DNA from: Pteria penguin
Taxonomy: Eukaryota > Mollusca > Bivalvia > Pterioida > Pteriidae
Direction of reading: 5' to 3'
DNA: 64,000 nucleotides
NCBI GenBank assembly: GCA_035048485.1
Contig: CM068589.1
Span: forward strand, 2,544,501-2,608,500
Positions within the stretch are counted from its first letter, which is position 1; the number at the start of each line of letters is the position of its first letter. Position numbers and translations under genes: made by a program. Below, piece after piece: positions 34,501 through 41,701 of the stretch. The notes under the pieces are model-generated. The model did no database searches. It had not been told where the DNA came from and was given only the letters and a program-made list of their open reading frames with translations.

Positions 34501-34803
34501 ACTGATAAATTTCATTCGTATTGATAAATTTCTGCTTTTATATCAATTGTTTCTATATATTTCATTCATTTTCATTGTCCTGACCGATGAAATTTTCAAA
34601 ATCACTGAAAATGACTGACAAGTTTAAAAACTTTTCAAGATCTCTGCTTACCTTCTTCTATCATCGTTTCATATCTTACCTACTGCTATCATCATTTCAT
34701 AATTCCTGCGTATATTCCGGTACCTGGATTTCTCATACTCCGACAGCTTTACCATTTCATCTTTGGTAAAGTATTCGTCAATATCATCTGGCACAAACTC
34801 CAT
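1399..34803 (-). CDS. PRDM9: PRDM9-like histone-lysine N-methyltransferase (KRAB-SSXRD-PR/SET), 8-exon model
   Basis: Join of 34803-34680, 33104-32964, 24932-24826, 15285-15168, 13047-12971, 9228-9031, 7688-7424 and 1550-1399. All introns are GT-AG and all phases agree, giving 393 residues and a stop. Seen: KRAB-related domain at 1-41 ([21 protein letters not shown]), SSDEEWTP near 65-80, lysine/arginine-rich linker, SSXRD-like segment at about 141-164, zinc knuckle (Cys165, Cys168, Cys173, Cys176, His179), PR/SET at about 190-330, and a C2H2 finger at 348-369. Known for the family: PRDM9 trimethylates H3K4 and H3K36 in meiotic nuclei and places recombination hotspots through a C-terminal finger array. 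Tyr236, Tyr302 and Tyr318 match the three tyrosines usually checked for activity. Odd: no finger array in this window, so DNA targeting is uncertain. The start ATG could instead lie in an upstream exon, since an AG at 34816-34815 fits an acceptor. Confidence 0.93.
1551..5312. other. Intron 7 of PRDM9-like gene, proximal part
   Basis: No exon supported. It holds diverged repeat sequence, a pyrimidine-rich tract (4733-4775) and repeated TTGGCCCAAC motifs at 4176-4325 that recur at 6970-7060. Confidence 0.5.
5313..5566 (-). mobile_element. tRNA-derived SINE with target-site duplication
   Basis: The minus strand reads a tRNA-like head from 5566 with an A-box-like TAGCGCAGTTGGTAGCGCG (around 5537-5555) and B box GGTTCGATTCC (complement of 5502-5513). 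Then come a body and a tail of AAATAAA type. AGATAGAAAAA flanks both sides (5302-5312 and 5567-5577), so the insertion is intact. It is not a functional tRNA gene: there is no proper cloverleaf and an unrelated body is attached. Confidence 0.88.
5671..6535. repeat. 66-bp minisatellite, about 13 copies
   Basis: The unit contains AACTATCCAAAGTAGGAGCT and CACTTCACGTCC. Copies differ by a few bases, with TACACTT and CACACTT variants partly alternating. Since 66 is divisible by 3 and several frames lack stops, long ORFs of 287 to 307 codons arise on both strands; none looks like a gene. It sits in intron 7 of the PRDM9-like gene. Confidence 0.95.
6960..7135. repeat. Repeat with GTTGG/CCAAC palindromic motifs
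   Basis: Contains CCAACATTGGCCTAACGTTG and ends ATGCTATCAGGGAT, the approximate complement of ATCCCAGACAGCATG at 4154-4168. The matching block at 4154-4335 and this one may be the two ends of one interrupted element. Confidence 0.45.
7424..7688 (-). CDS. PRDM9: PRDM9-like exon 7: C-terminal half of PR/SET domain
   Basis: Residues 256-343 plus one base. Acceptor TTCCATAG, donor GAGAGG/GTGAGT. It holds [27 protein letters not shown] and [16 protein letters not shown], the strongest PRDM9 match in the window. Tyr302 (IYYRT) and Tyr318 (VWYG) are spaced 16 residues apart, as in human PRDM9. After ELGI the sequence diverges into a short basic tail. Confidence 0.96.
7689..9030. other. Intron 6 of PRDM9-like gene
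   Basis: No exon seen. The stretch 8240-8770 is a diverged copy of the repeat family at 13370-14110 (AGCCTGGACAAG, CCCCAGG, CCTTTCATTT), including a degraded GATGGACAGACATCAG motif near its end. Confidence 0.6.
9031..9228 (-). CDS. PRDM9: PRDM9-like exon 6: N-terminal half of PR/SET domain
   Basis: Residues 190-255. Acceptor GATTGACAG, donor CAG/GTAAAC. It contains [20 protein letters not shown] and [10 protein letters not shown], the SAM-pocket strand-turn of PR/SET. Tyr236 in GPYEG is the first of the three diagnostic PRDM9 tyrosines. GYSWQ closes the exon as in the family (GYSW). Confidence 0.95.
9952..10226. mobile_element. Possible hAT-type MITE
   Basis: Starts CAGGGTTGCAAATT and ends with the complement of CAGGAATGCAACTT. 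Terminal similarity is imperfect and I cannot see a clean target-site duplication. Confidence 0.4.
10930..12130. repeat. Diverged tandem repeat (unit about 118-138 bp) rich in TGACCT half-sites
   Basis: About seven copies share TCCATGCACAGGGGAAGAAG, GTAACAATTCTGTGAAATAT and TGACCTTGACC-type sequence. A SINE at 11485-11755 interrupts the block. Four half-sites are in line at 12015-12040, spaced 0, 1 and 1 bp. Confidence 0.85.
11485..11755 (-). mobile_element. tRNA-derived SINE inserted into tandem repeat
   Basis: The minus-strand head has TGGCCTAGTGGTA (A-box-like) and GGTTCGAGTCC (B box); the tail is (GATT)n read on the plus strand. A 16-bp duplication TTGGTCAAGGTCATGA flanks it (11469-11484 and 11756-11771). 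Part of this flank is itself repeat sequence, but the copy at the left border is continuous with the array. Confidence 0.88.
12433..12510 (+). mobile_element. Degraded tRNA-like SINE head
   Basis: AGCTCAGTTGGTAGAACATC resembles an A box of a tRNA-derived SINE. The B-box region (GGGATACAATCTCC) is decayed. Confidence 0.45.
12971..13047 (-). CDS. PRDM9: PRDM9-like exon 5: zinc knuckle before the PR/SET domain
   Basis: Residues 164-189. Acceptor ACATAG, donor AAG/GTATAA. CEDC...CGDCPIHG matches the PRDM zinc knuckle (C-x2-C...C...HGP), and the exon ends with SDSK, which runs into the SET exon where vertebrate proteins read DSAV. Confidence 0.92.
13370..14110. repeat. Tandem repeat, unit about 137 bp, with GACGGACGG tail
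   Basis: About five copies containing CACATGCACAACTACAAGCC, CCCCTTTAGTTAAGGAGGAG and CCCCAGGGGCCTGACCCC. The block ends with GGATGGACAGACGGATGGG and GACGGACGGACGACAG, a tail shared by several other repeats here. Confidence 0.85.
14231..14741. mobile_element. hAT-like MITE with 6-bp target-site duplication
   Basis: Ends are CAGTCATTCCCAATAAC and its complement (AGTTATTGGGAATGACTG). CAAGCA flanks both sides (14225-14230, 14742-14747). The interior shares GGTCCG and CGGACAGACA blocks with the elements at 23270-23524 and 27855-28311. No ORF. Confidence 0.8.
15168..15285 (-). CDS. PRDM9: PRDM9-like exon 4: SSXRD-type motif
   Basis: Residues 125-163 plus one base. Acceptor TTCATAG, donor GTAAAG. 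The segment [13 protein letters not shown] followed by EAPEDDDF corresponds to the SSXRD region of PRDM9 (Y-x-LR ... DDDY). Known: SSXRD, first described in SSX proteins, is a repression/interaction motif. Confidence 0.9.
16330..16910. repeat. TGACC-rich repeat and C/A-rich simple sequence
   Basis: 16360-16680 holds TGACCTTGTCCTTGG, TGACCTTGACCTTG and TGACCTTGACCTTTGACAT with an AAACAATTCTGTGAAATATT block like that at 10930-12130. 16690-16910 is a degenerate CTATGACACCATC-type low-complexity stretch. Confidence 0.65.
17075..18368. mobile_element. pogo/Tigger-like non-autonomous DNA transposon, copy 1
   Basis: Inverted termini CAGTGTCCACCACTTAATTG and CAGTGCAAGCCGCTTAATTG, flanked by TA (17073-17074, 18369-18370), as expected for the Tc1/mariner superfamily. 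The interior around 17505-17880 encodes, with stops, a remnant like the C-terminal tail of Tigger-type transposases ([18 protein letters not shown]). At 1.29 kb it is too short to hold a DDE domain. Confidence 0.85.
18540..19800. repeat. Tandem repeat (unit about 135-150 bp) with TGACCT half-sites
   Basis: Repeats of GATAAGTAAGCATATATCCA, CATCAGCTGTGA and TGACCTTTTGACCCC. Overlapping half-sites occur at 19549-19567 (spacings 0 and 1). It is partly interrupted by the hairpin-ended segment 18670-19084. Confidence 0.8.
18670..19084 (+). mobile_element. Hairpin-ended repeat, possibly Helitron-like
   Basis: Begins near a hairpin GTATTGC-TTA-GGCAATAC and ends with a stem AGTCCCCT...AGGGGACT (19053-19082) running into CTAA, preceded by GACGGACGGACAGACTG. 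The same end is found at 33861-33892. Helitron membership is inferred only from hairpin plus CTAA. Confidence 0.45.
19984..20724. mobile_element. hAT-like element nested in pogo-like copy 2
   Basis: Ends CAGGGCTCGAAATTAACG and its complement (AGTTTCGAGCCCTG). Flanks AAACA and AAACG suggest a 5-bp duplication when compared with the empty site in copy 3. The interior repeats GCGGACTAATAGATTTT; no transposase seen. Confidence 0.78.
22060..22840. repeat. Tandem repeat (about 160 bp) with AAGGTCAAGGTCACC and GACGGACGG tails
   Basis: Copies share CAACCAAGTTTGAAGTAGGT, AGTGTGTTCACTGAAG and AAGTCAAGGTCA. Two copies end with GACGGACGGATGGACAGAC and GCGGACGGACAGACAGACG. Confidence 0.75.
22944..24048 (+). 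pseudogene. Degenerate BED-finger hAT transposon
   Basis: Termini GATGCAATGATATACC and the complement of GATGCAACGATACACAA. At 23153-23268 a frame opens [20 protein letters not shown] and KIWQHFGF, the start of a BED finger. The rest of the finger ([20 protein letters not shown]) appears after a MITE at 23270-23524. At about 23690-23880 lie PLEWWKTRE and, in another frame, [14 protein letters not shown], the hAT C-terminal dimerisation region. The DDE core is deleted and there is at least one frameshift, so it is inactive. Confidence 0.85.
23270..23524. mobile_element. hAT-like MITE inserted inside the BED finger of the hAT remnant
   Basis: Termini CAGTGTCCGCC and the complement of CGGTGTCCGCGAAAGTTT; ATTAACA flanks both sides (23263-23269, 23525-23531). 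Shares GGACCG, ATCGGTCCGATTTGC and TCCTATG with the element at 27855-28311. Confidence 0.8.
24826..24932 (-). CDS. PRDM9: PRDM9-like exon 3: basic linker
   Basis: Residues 89-124. Strong acceptor TTCTTTAG and donor CGG/GTAAGT. The peptide is lysine-rich ([21 protein letters not shown]) and has no recognisable fold; it could carry nuclear localisation signals. Its phases (1 in, 0 out) fit both neighbours, which is the main reason to include it. Confidence 0.82.
25170..25730. repeat. Tandem repeat, about 120-150 bp unit, TGACCTTGACC-containing
   Basis: Four to five copies share CAATTTTTGATATTCCACTC, TATGACCTTGACCTTTTGAC and AATAGGGCACATCTTCCACT. Confidence 0.8.
26100..27600. repeat. Tandem repeat, about 115-150 bp unit, 11 copies
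   Basis: Shared blocks are TACCAAGTTTGACAGTCCTA, GATCTGTATCCTGCC, CAAGTAGTACTA and ACCTTGACCTTTGACCTTG. The unit differs from that of neighbouring blocks, yet each carries the same TGACCT core. Confidence 0.85.
27855..28311. mobile_element. hAT-like MITE related to the one at 23270
   Basis: Termini CAGTGTCCGCGAAA and its complement (TTTCGCGGACACTG). Internal blocks CGATCGGTCCGATTTGC and TCGGTCAGACAGAAATG match its relatives. No clear target-site duplication remains. Confidence 0.75.
28432..30248 (+). mobile_element. Two partial copies of a hairpin-ended repeat family
   Basis: Copy one runs 28432-29455, from the hairpin GGCCCAAGTGGGCC to the stem AGCTCACTTGAGC-TAC-GCTCAGGTGAGCT (29425-29453) and CTAA. 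Copy two (about 29456-30248) repeats the middle (TTGAACCGCTACTCTCC, GTGGTATATGTACCATTGTG) and the same 3' stem. GACGGACGGACGACGGACG lies just before each end. A reverse-orientation member is at 56254-56835. Confidence 0.7.
30511..32682. mobile_element. hAT-like element hosting pogo-like copy 3
   Basis: Termini CAGGGACTAAAATTTAA and the complement of CAGGGACTAAAGTTAAC. The interior is split by 31180-32478. I see no transposase domain; target-site duplication is unclear. Confidence 0.65.
31180..32478. mobile_element. pogo/Tigger-like transposon copy 3 (intact ends)
   Basis: Termini CAGTGCAAGCCGCTTAATTG and complement of CAGTGCCCGCCACTTAATTG, with TA on both sides (31178-31179, 32479-32480); 1.30 kb. 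Contains the palindrome TGTATCTATATATAGATACA and a broken reverse-strand remnant ([16 protein letters not shown]) like a Tigger transposase tail. Confidence 0.87.
32964..33104 (-). CDS. PRDM9: PRDM9-like exon 2: linker with SDEEWTP motif
   Basis: Residues 42-88. The acceptor is TTTCACAG at 33105 and the donor GTAAAT at 32963. [10 protein letters not shown] follows the KRAB-related exon exactly where vertebrate PRDM9 has a similar Pro-x-Phe-Met stretch, and SSDEEWTP matches the conserved acidic DSDEEWTP segment. The middle is rich in Arg, Lys and Ser. Confidence 0.9.
33245..33747. mobile_element. Foldback element: 185-bp inverted arms around an acidic open segment
   Basis: Left arm 33245-33430 is nearly the complement of right arm 33563-33747 (outer end CAGACTTCTTGAAAA, inner end GAATTTAATTAATCATATTC). 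The 132-bp loop reads, on the plus strand, 37 stop-free codons rich in Asp, Glu and Ser ([20 protein letters not shown] then a stop). Origin of the loop is unknown; gene-fragment capture is one possibility. Confidence 0.85.
33861..33892 (+). mobile_element. Terminal hairpin AGTCCCCT/AGGGGACT followed by CTAA
   Basis: Same 8-bp stem, CTAA ending and preceding GATGGACAGACAAC tract as at 19053-19084, marking the end of another member of that family. Confidence 0.5.
34680..34803 (-). CDS. PRDM9: PRDM9-like exon 1: KRAB-related domain
   Basis: Encodes residues 1-41 plus one base. It contains the family-typical YFTK...[12 protein letters not shown] pattern of the PRDM9/SSX KRAB-related domain, which differs from the KRAB of tetrapod zinc-finger repressors. 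The donor reads GTAAG at 34679 and cuts a glycine codon in phase 1. The ATG at 34803 is chosen because it is in frame just before the domain. The frame stays open to a possible acceptor (ATGCAG) giving an exon start at 34814, so a further N-terminal exon is possible. Confidence 0.9.
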
Positions 34804-36849
34804 CTTGATGATTTCTGCATTACATAGATGTTGTATATATACTGTAACTAATGCATTTATCAACTGCATATTCTCTATACTAATACAACTTGCATTTACA
34901 AAATTACTTCCTTCTTCAAATTACAGTTATTATTCTCTGAATATCATGGTGCTTGTCAGGTATTTTTATCAAAAAATATTTGAAATAAAGTGTGATATCA
35001 GCTTGAATTCACAGTACGAGTCACTATGACTAACTGTATTTTGTCCAAAATAAATACATTGTACGTTCAGGTTACCATCAGACACCATGTACTGACGACC
35101 GGTGGCCTTTGCTTTACTCAAGTTAACTTTCTAAAATATTTTCACTTTAAATTCCCAATACACCTTTTATTACATAAATGCTTTCTTTATATCCAATAAT
35201 AAACACTGCAATGTTGAGTAACTAGAATTAACTTATCTTGAACCTTTCTTGAAGTTCACTATGGAAATAAGAACAGAATTATCAAATTATTACAAAAAAG
35301 TTAAGTCAGGGATGATGAAACCTGTAATACAGTACATAAACGTATCATGAATATATAAAAACATTTCATATTCTACACATTGCTGAACTTTTAGTGATAG
35401 ATTCGAGATGTAGACCACCAGTTCCATTTCCACTTCTCTCTAGCAGCATCATTCAAAATGGACTGAATAGTTCCATCTCTGTTTGCTCCCGTTTGCGTTG
35501 TGTCGATCGTTTTGAGCGACAAAACACAAACAGAAGAAACTACACAAATGGGAGCAGAGACAGAATTATTCAGTCTACATTCAAAACCAAGAATTTTTCC
35601 TGTGATTTTATGTGATGATGAAGTAGATATATGTTGTCTCCTATATGTACGCTTCCAGGAAGGAATTTGAACCTGCAGCTTTTATGAAGACACAAAATGT
35701 CACAATCAGTTTCACCTCTTGTTTCAATATCAATCTCAGTTCAAAGTACATACTTTTGAATGCATTTCCTCTTTAAATGCCACTGGAATATATCTAAATA
35801 AACTCTTACATGAAATTTCTTAAGAATAAAATTTCATCATACTTTTCATTTTATTAAAAACACTGCATCAGCCTTTGACATTGGTATAGGGCATTGCAAA
35901 TTAACTAAATTACAACACTGGGCCATAGGGTAAGAGAAATATGTGTGCACACATCACATCCCAACTCGCTTTCAAAAGGTGAAAGCAAAATATGTTTGTG
36001 GATCAACACCCCCCCCCCAACTTTTCGCAGAAAAATTACTTAATAAGAATTTTACAGATTTACAAGTTTTAAAGGTCTGAAACAGGGATTATTATGGCTA
36101 ACATAAGCAATGAGGGAATTTCTGACAGTTTGTCAATTTAATAAGACTGAATTCATCAGAATTTATGGAAATTATTTTCTCAAAGTGTTAGATTCAAGAT
36201 TTCTTTTAGAAAACGGAAAGAACCTTTCAATTTTATAACCCAAAATGACCCCTGTTGATGCTGGGGTGGTAAAGGCCTCACAATTATTGCACAATAGTTC
36301 CATATTTTTGTGGCTTGATTTAATAATAAAATAGTTTTAACTACAAGATGATTCAGAAGCAGGTAAGGCTGCATGAAGTTGTGACATGCCCCTCTAGTTT
36401 AGAACTTGACAAATTTCAAAATGTTAAGAGAGAATGTCTCAATTCGCAGTCCAAAATTATCACTGAATTGGTCTGAATTTCAAGTCAAGTATTCTTTGCG
36501 TCGCTAACAACTGTTCGCTGTGCGACAATTTTCCCGCGCAAATTACTGCAGTTCTCTAGAATATTTAGTTAATACGATTCTGATTATATCACTATCAAAT
36601 CAACACAATTTGCATACATGTATATATTAACAAACTGTATCTTTATTATATTTTGATAACCTAGCTTTCACGGCTAAGAGGACAACGAAGGTAATTGTAG
36701 AATTTCAAATATGCGACAATCTCATCGGTCTTCAGCTGCAGCAGCAGACGGAAAATAGCGCCACCTGTTTCATGATTCTAATAAAATACTGAACGGAAAC
36801 GGTGAATTTTCATACGGGATATGCAATTTTAAGAAAGTAGATCTAGTTG

Positions 36850-37007
36850 CAGTGGCGGATCCAGGATTTCCAAAAAAAGGGGGGGGCACATGTGTATTAG
36901 CCAAACTTTTCAGCCATTTTTGTTGCAAAATCTGGATTTTTACTAATAAATATGTGGCCAAAGGGGGAGGGGGCGCCGGGCCCCGCCCCCCCCTAAATCC
37001 GCCACTG
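36850..37007. mobile_element. Short hAT-like MITE with CAGTGGCGGATCC ends
   Basis: Starts CAGTGGCGGATCCAGGATTT and ends CTAAATCCGCCACTG; the interior has G- and C-runs. Flanks AGTTG and AGTTA suggest a 5-bp duplication. Decayed relatives begin at 50823, 51020 and 51832. Confidence 0.75.
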
Positions 37008-37020
37008 AGTTATTATTATG

Positions 37021-37084
37021 CAGAGACATAAGCAGAGACATAATTATATACATTTGTATGTCTCTGCATAATTTCTAGTCTCTG
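37021..37084. repeat. Clustered CAGAGACATA / TATGTCTCTG inverted motifs
   Basis: Two direct CAGAGACATA copies (37021, 37033) face TATGTCTCTG (37057-37066) and AGTCTCTG (37077-37084). Related palindromes are at 18111-18132, 37389-37420, 38036-38068 and 49956-49979. Confidence 0.7.
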
Positions 37085-37388
37085 CATAAAGTAATATATG
37101 TCTCTAATATGATTTGAAATATATAACATATGCACCTACATGGACGTCCGCTGGTGTCGAGGATGTGATATCCCCACCTCGGAACAGAGCCACGTGCAGC
37201 CAATTTCAAATCATAACTTCATTTCCGGTGTCTGCTAAGCATGCCGTAATACATGTATATGTACGTCATTGGAACAACCTTTTTTAGGGTTGTCTCCGTG
37301 GCGTGACGTTATATGCGGCATGCTTTGTAGGCTAGGCGAGGCCGCCGCACGGTTTAAATTTACTACATATATGTCTCTAATATTTTTA

Positions 37389-37420
37389 CAGGGACGTATA
37401 TAACGTTATATACGTCCCTG
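37389..37420. repeat. Perfect 32-bp palindrome
   Basis: The half-site is CAGGGACGTATATAAC; the second half is its exact complement. No spacer. Shares ends with the AGAGACATA palindromes. Confidence 0.9.
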
Positions 37421-39066
37421 ATTTTTATATGGGCTAATGGTCTTTAAGTCAGTAGGCCAAAGTAGTTTTAAATAGTCGGCGGCACACGAGGGTTCCCGCC
37501 CGACCTAGTAGTAGTAGTCGCAAAGTTTAAGTTAATAATGATATATTGTGTAATTATGTGTCATACAAAACGTACAAGTGTGAAATCGATTTACACCGTT
37601 CATAAAAGAGCAGGTAACTCTACGGTCTCTAGTCAATAAAGTGAAGTAAGTTTAAAACTAGGTCTTTCTCAACTGATTTAAAAAATTCATTTTCAAACTA
37701 AAAAACTACAAATATAGTAATATATAATTATCCTACATCTACATGGTACGACGATCCATCACTCGTGATGAATATTCGTTTGCGCAGCGCCGGTGAAAAG
37801 ACCGATAGTTTAAGAAGTGCAGAAATATATTAAAAGAGAAACATTATATACATATATACATGTACTGTGTATATATGTCTCTGATAAAATCAGTGCAAAT
37901 AAAAGCAATTCTCTCACGTTAACTGCGGGACTATAACGTTTTTGGGAAAGAACAGACAGTTTCCCGTAAGAATTTTGACGTCATATATAATCAGATATTG
38001 GTTGTGTCTTCATATTTTCACAGCTTTGTCACGTGCAGAGGCATAATTATATAGTATATATGTCTCTGGTCACGTGTCTTCTGTTTTCTCTTTTACTTCA
38101 TTTTTGTGGAACAGACACGTGATCATTTCTTCCCCTAAACGTCAATCCCACAATTATTGTGAGAAGATCTATTGTATATAAAGGTTGTGAAATAGAGAAA
38201 TGTCCGACGTGTAATGTTTTGCCGCTTAAATATGCGTCAAATTTTTTAATGTGAGGTCACGGTCAAGGCAAAATTTAACTTGACGTCAATATAATGGTTC
38301 CCACAAAAAGTGGTTTGTCGGATATTAGGCCGTTTACATCACAGAAAAATTAGAAAAGGTAATATTTGAATTCACGAATTTCATATTTTTGACACACTAA
38401 TAATGTATTCCTTAAATATTTAATGAACATATGTATAGATATATTGAAAAGATTGTTGTAGTCTATATATGTATTAATTTGATCACTTTTTCCACATGTT
38501 TGTGTTTTATTAAAATATACTTTATTTACCAGTATGAAAGAAATTTTGATTCAAAATTACTAGTTAACTTACGTTAAACATGGAAATCAACTGAATGCAG
38601 CAACGTGTGTGAATAATAAGTCATAAATCTATGGATATTGAATACTATTATAACATTGAAATATTTTCTCAGCTGATCAGTGGCATATCTAAAGTCAGTG
38701 ATGCCCTTCTCTAAAAAGAGATAAAAAAGAAAAGAATGATCCCAGCTTGCATCATTTTAAGTAAGTTTTCCTTGGGTGACCCCGCAAACCCCCACCTGCA
38801 TCCCATCCTGCACCTACGCCCCCACCCCACCCCCACCCCATCCCCGGCCTATGGACGCAACACGCCTCAGTGAAACCTTCGGCTTAGTTTTGATTTGTGC
38901 CCATCATTATATAGATTTCTGCATCCTCACCTGTCCAGTCTCTCAAAGTGGTCCATGTTTGTGATATTTTGCTATGCGATAAAAGATTTTATAGCATCTC
39001 ACAGAAGTGTATGTCTCCAAGGCATAGTGTTTCACAAAACACATCTTGTTTGTATTTGTTTTATTT

Positions 39067-39067
<1 letters not shown>

Positions 39068-39149
<82 letters not shown>
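39068..39149. repeat. (ATC)n microsatellite, about 27 units
   Basis: Uninterrupted trinucleotide run producing His, Ser, Ile or Met homopolymer frames. The flanks (TTTTATTTTTCATC and CATTTTTACGATAT) recur at 39258-39300 around a short version with one CGTC variant, so the flanks were duplicated too. Confidence 0.97.
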
Positions 39150-39664
39150 TTTTACGATATCTCGCCTTCTATATCTGAAGGACATTATTTGTGTGAACAC
39201 TGCTCTGTATATCATAATAGTTAATATGATGATTAAAACCAACAGTTATAAACTGTTTTATTTTTCATCATCATCATCATCATCGTCATTTTTACGATAT
39301 TTACAATTCTAAGCTCTCAGGCTCTATAATTCTTGCAGTTTTTCTTGTTTCTCACACAAAAATGATTATGGTATTCCTACATTTGTTTTTTTTTTTTCAT
39401 TCCTCCAGGATAAACCGAGTGATAAGGCAATGCCCATAACGTGTTCGCCGTCTATACAGAAATCCGGTCTTAACATGCAAACGGAAAACCGCCAAGGTTT
39501 GCTAGTGTGGTGATGCACTTATTGCTTAGAACTCCGCGATATCCGTGCGCCTGGAAATATGCAATTATTTTCATATTTCTAAATTTATTGCTATGAAACA
39601 TATACATTTCAGTCAGATATATTTATTTTGTCGTAAGTAATTATACAAGTGTTGTTAGCTAGAG

Positions 39665-39730
39665 TAGTCTCGAAATCGTCCAGACACTCGGCTGTCTCCG
39701 TAGAGCTCCGTCTGGACGATTTCAAGACTA
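39665..39730. repeat. Hairpin with 21-bp arms
   Basis: TAGTCTCGAAATCGTCCAGA at 39665 pairs with the complement at 39710-39730 with one mismatch, around a 24-bp loop. No gene nearby. Confidence 0.85.
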
Positions 39731-41701
39731 TTGTTAGAGTTGATAGTAAAGCATAAGTACTGTGACCTAAGACGGACCTAGAAATTTTTGGAAGTTTGGG
39801 TGAGGGGGGATGCAGTTTCCCATGACTAATGTGTTACACTATTCGGTCTGGAAAGGGGAATGCAACCGTAAAATGGTCGAAAATGACCTTTTTTGTTAAA
39901 CTTTTCCGACCCCCCCCCCACCTCACCCACTTCTAAATCTGTCAATATGTGACATGTACATAAAATTTCCAGTCAGCCAATAACAATGGCTCGATCCGCC
40001 AGAGAATCAATTTTCAGAGCCGGTGTCACATTTCACATTAAACCAATGCAGACAGATTCCTCTTATATGTGGAATTTGAAGCACTATTATGACTATGAGT
40101 ATTATATAATGACTTTTTATTCTATTTTCTTCTGTTTTAGAATTTGGAATTTTCTTTAGTCAAATTCTAACCTGTTGAAATTAATTAATTTTGAGGAAAA
40201 AATCTTCTGTCCAGAGACACAGACTACTTTGAAAGTGGTGAATGGTTCTCAGTGTCCTTCGCAAATAAATTTTGGCTAAATTAGAATTAACGGGTGAAAC
40301 ATCAATGTGTCAGATAATGTTAATTTCAATTATGACAAAGTTGTGTCAATTACATGTATCCATAGTGAAATTTTCATGACTATGTCTTCAGAAATACTAA
40401 AATTTTATTGCGAAAATGCAGACGTTCTTGGCAGAGAGCACCAATCTCTATCAGGACGACAGAAGACGTTCTCAAGTTCGAAATGTGACTGAGCTCATTC
40501 TGAGATTTGGCAAGGACAGTAGGCACACTTCCTGTCCCGAACTCTGCTCCTAGCACATAGCAGATACTTTGCCATAATAAAATTTCACATAATCGGCGCT
40601 TTTACCGGCTATAATTCATTTACTATAATTCTCATATTGTATTATAATTTAATATATATACTATGTTGTTACTGAAGCATATGTCAACAGTCAGTATGTA
40701 GTAATATGCTTTGTTTATTTTGTCAATACATGTATATTGAGGTATGCCAAGATTTGTGATAAAAAAATAAAAGAATTGAATAAAGTCCTCCAAAATTAAT
40801 ACAGAAAATCTCAAGCCACCATTCCTCCTGAAAAATTTGGGAGGGAAATCGCCAAAAAAAAATCCAAATTTCTGACATGCGTTAAACTATGCCTTCCGGC
40901 AACATCCACAGCAATATATGGTGTCCATTTTGGGACTCACTTCTGATCAGGCAATGGCGAAAGGAAAAATTCTATCCCCCCCTTAATATTTACATACATG
41001 TATAGTAAAGGTCTAGATGTCGCGGCATACAATTATCACACTTACCATCGAATTATTCTTTAGATTGATTGATAATATTGGAATGAAGAGACGATATTTT
41101 ATTATTAATCACAACCATTTAAGTATCATTTCCATATAGGAGAGAATATTTTTGATTGAGCATCATTATAAAAATGGGGATGGCAGTGGGGAGGAGGGGG
41201 GGGAGTGGTGGAGTTAGTGAAAAATAATTGAAAGCGGCTTAAAATCAAAACCAACTAACCAACAATATCCAAGGCAGTTAATATCTCCTAATTCTAATGA
41301 AAGACGTAATCCTTAAATGTAGACTGCATGATTTTGTTCTTTTCCAACGGATGCAAAGAAAAAAGGTATTGTAGACCTTTCCACCTTGATCAGTTCTTTT
41401 GGTTAACCTTTTTAACACCCCTCCCCTTTTCTAAAAAATGACAATAATGAAACGGGATTCTGATAAACACATGGCCGATTTAGGCTTCCATTTATTCCAA
41501 TGTCTCAGTAAACGTTGGTAAGTTCTGTCGATGTTTCGGACGGGTCCGTTCAGGCAGTATACAGTCTAGGCGTGACGTAAGCAGATTTCAACGTTAATAT
41601 TTATTTTTAGATCATGGCGTTTTATTAAAACAAACCTATCGGTGCCCCATTCTATTTATATATTTAAAGTAAAAAACCCAAACGCCATGAAACGACATTT
41701 G

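Larger units (their letters stand above)
33105..34679. other. Intron 1 of PRDM9-like gene
   Basis: Contains the foldback element (33245-33747) and a hairpin end (33861-33892). The rest has no recognisable feature. Confidence 0.6.
34815..41701. other. Intergenic region between the divergent genes
   Basis: No exon supported on either strand. It holds a CAGTGGCGG MITE, a cluster of AGAGACATA palindromes, an (ATC)n microsatellite, a 21-bp-arm hairpin and G- or C-rich decayed MITE pieces (39776-39945, 41176-41215). A promoter and possible upstream exon for the PRDM9-like gene should lie here but I cannot place them. Confidence 0.5.

Noticed and set aside
38895..39312. Poly-His, poly-Ser, poly-Ile and poly-Met frames
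   Set aside because: Direct products of the (ATC)n microsatellite.
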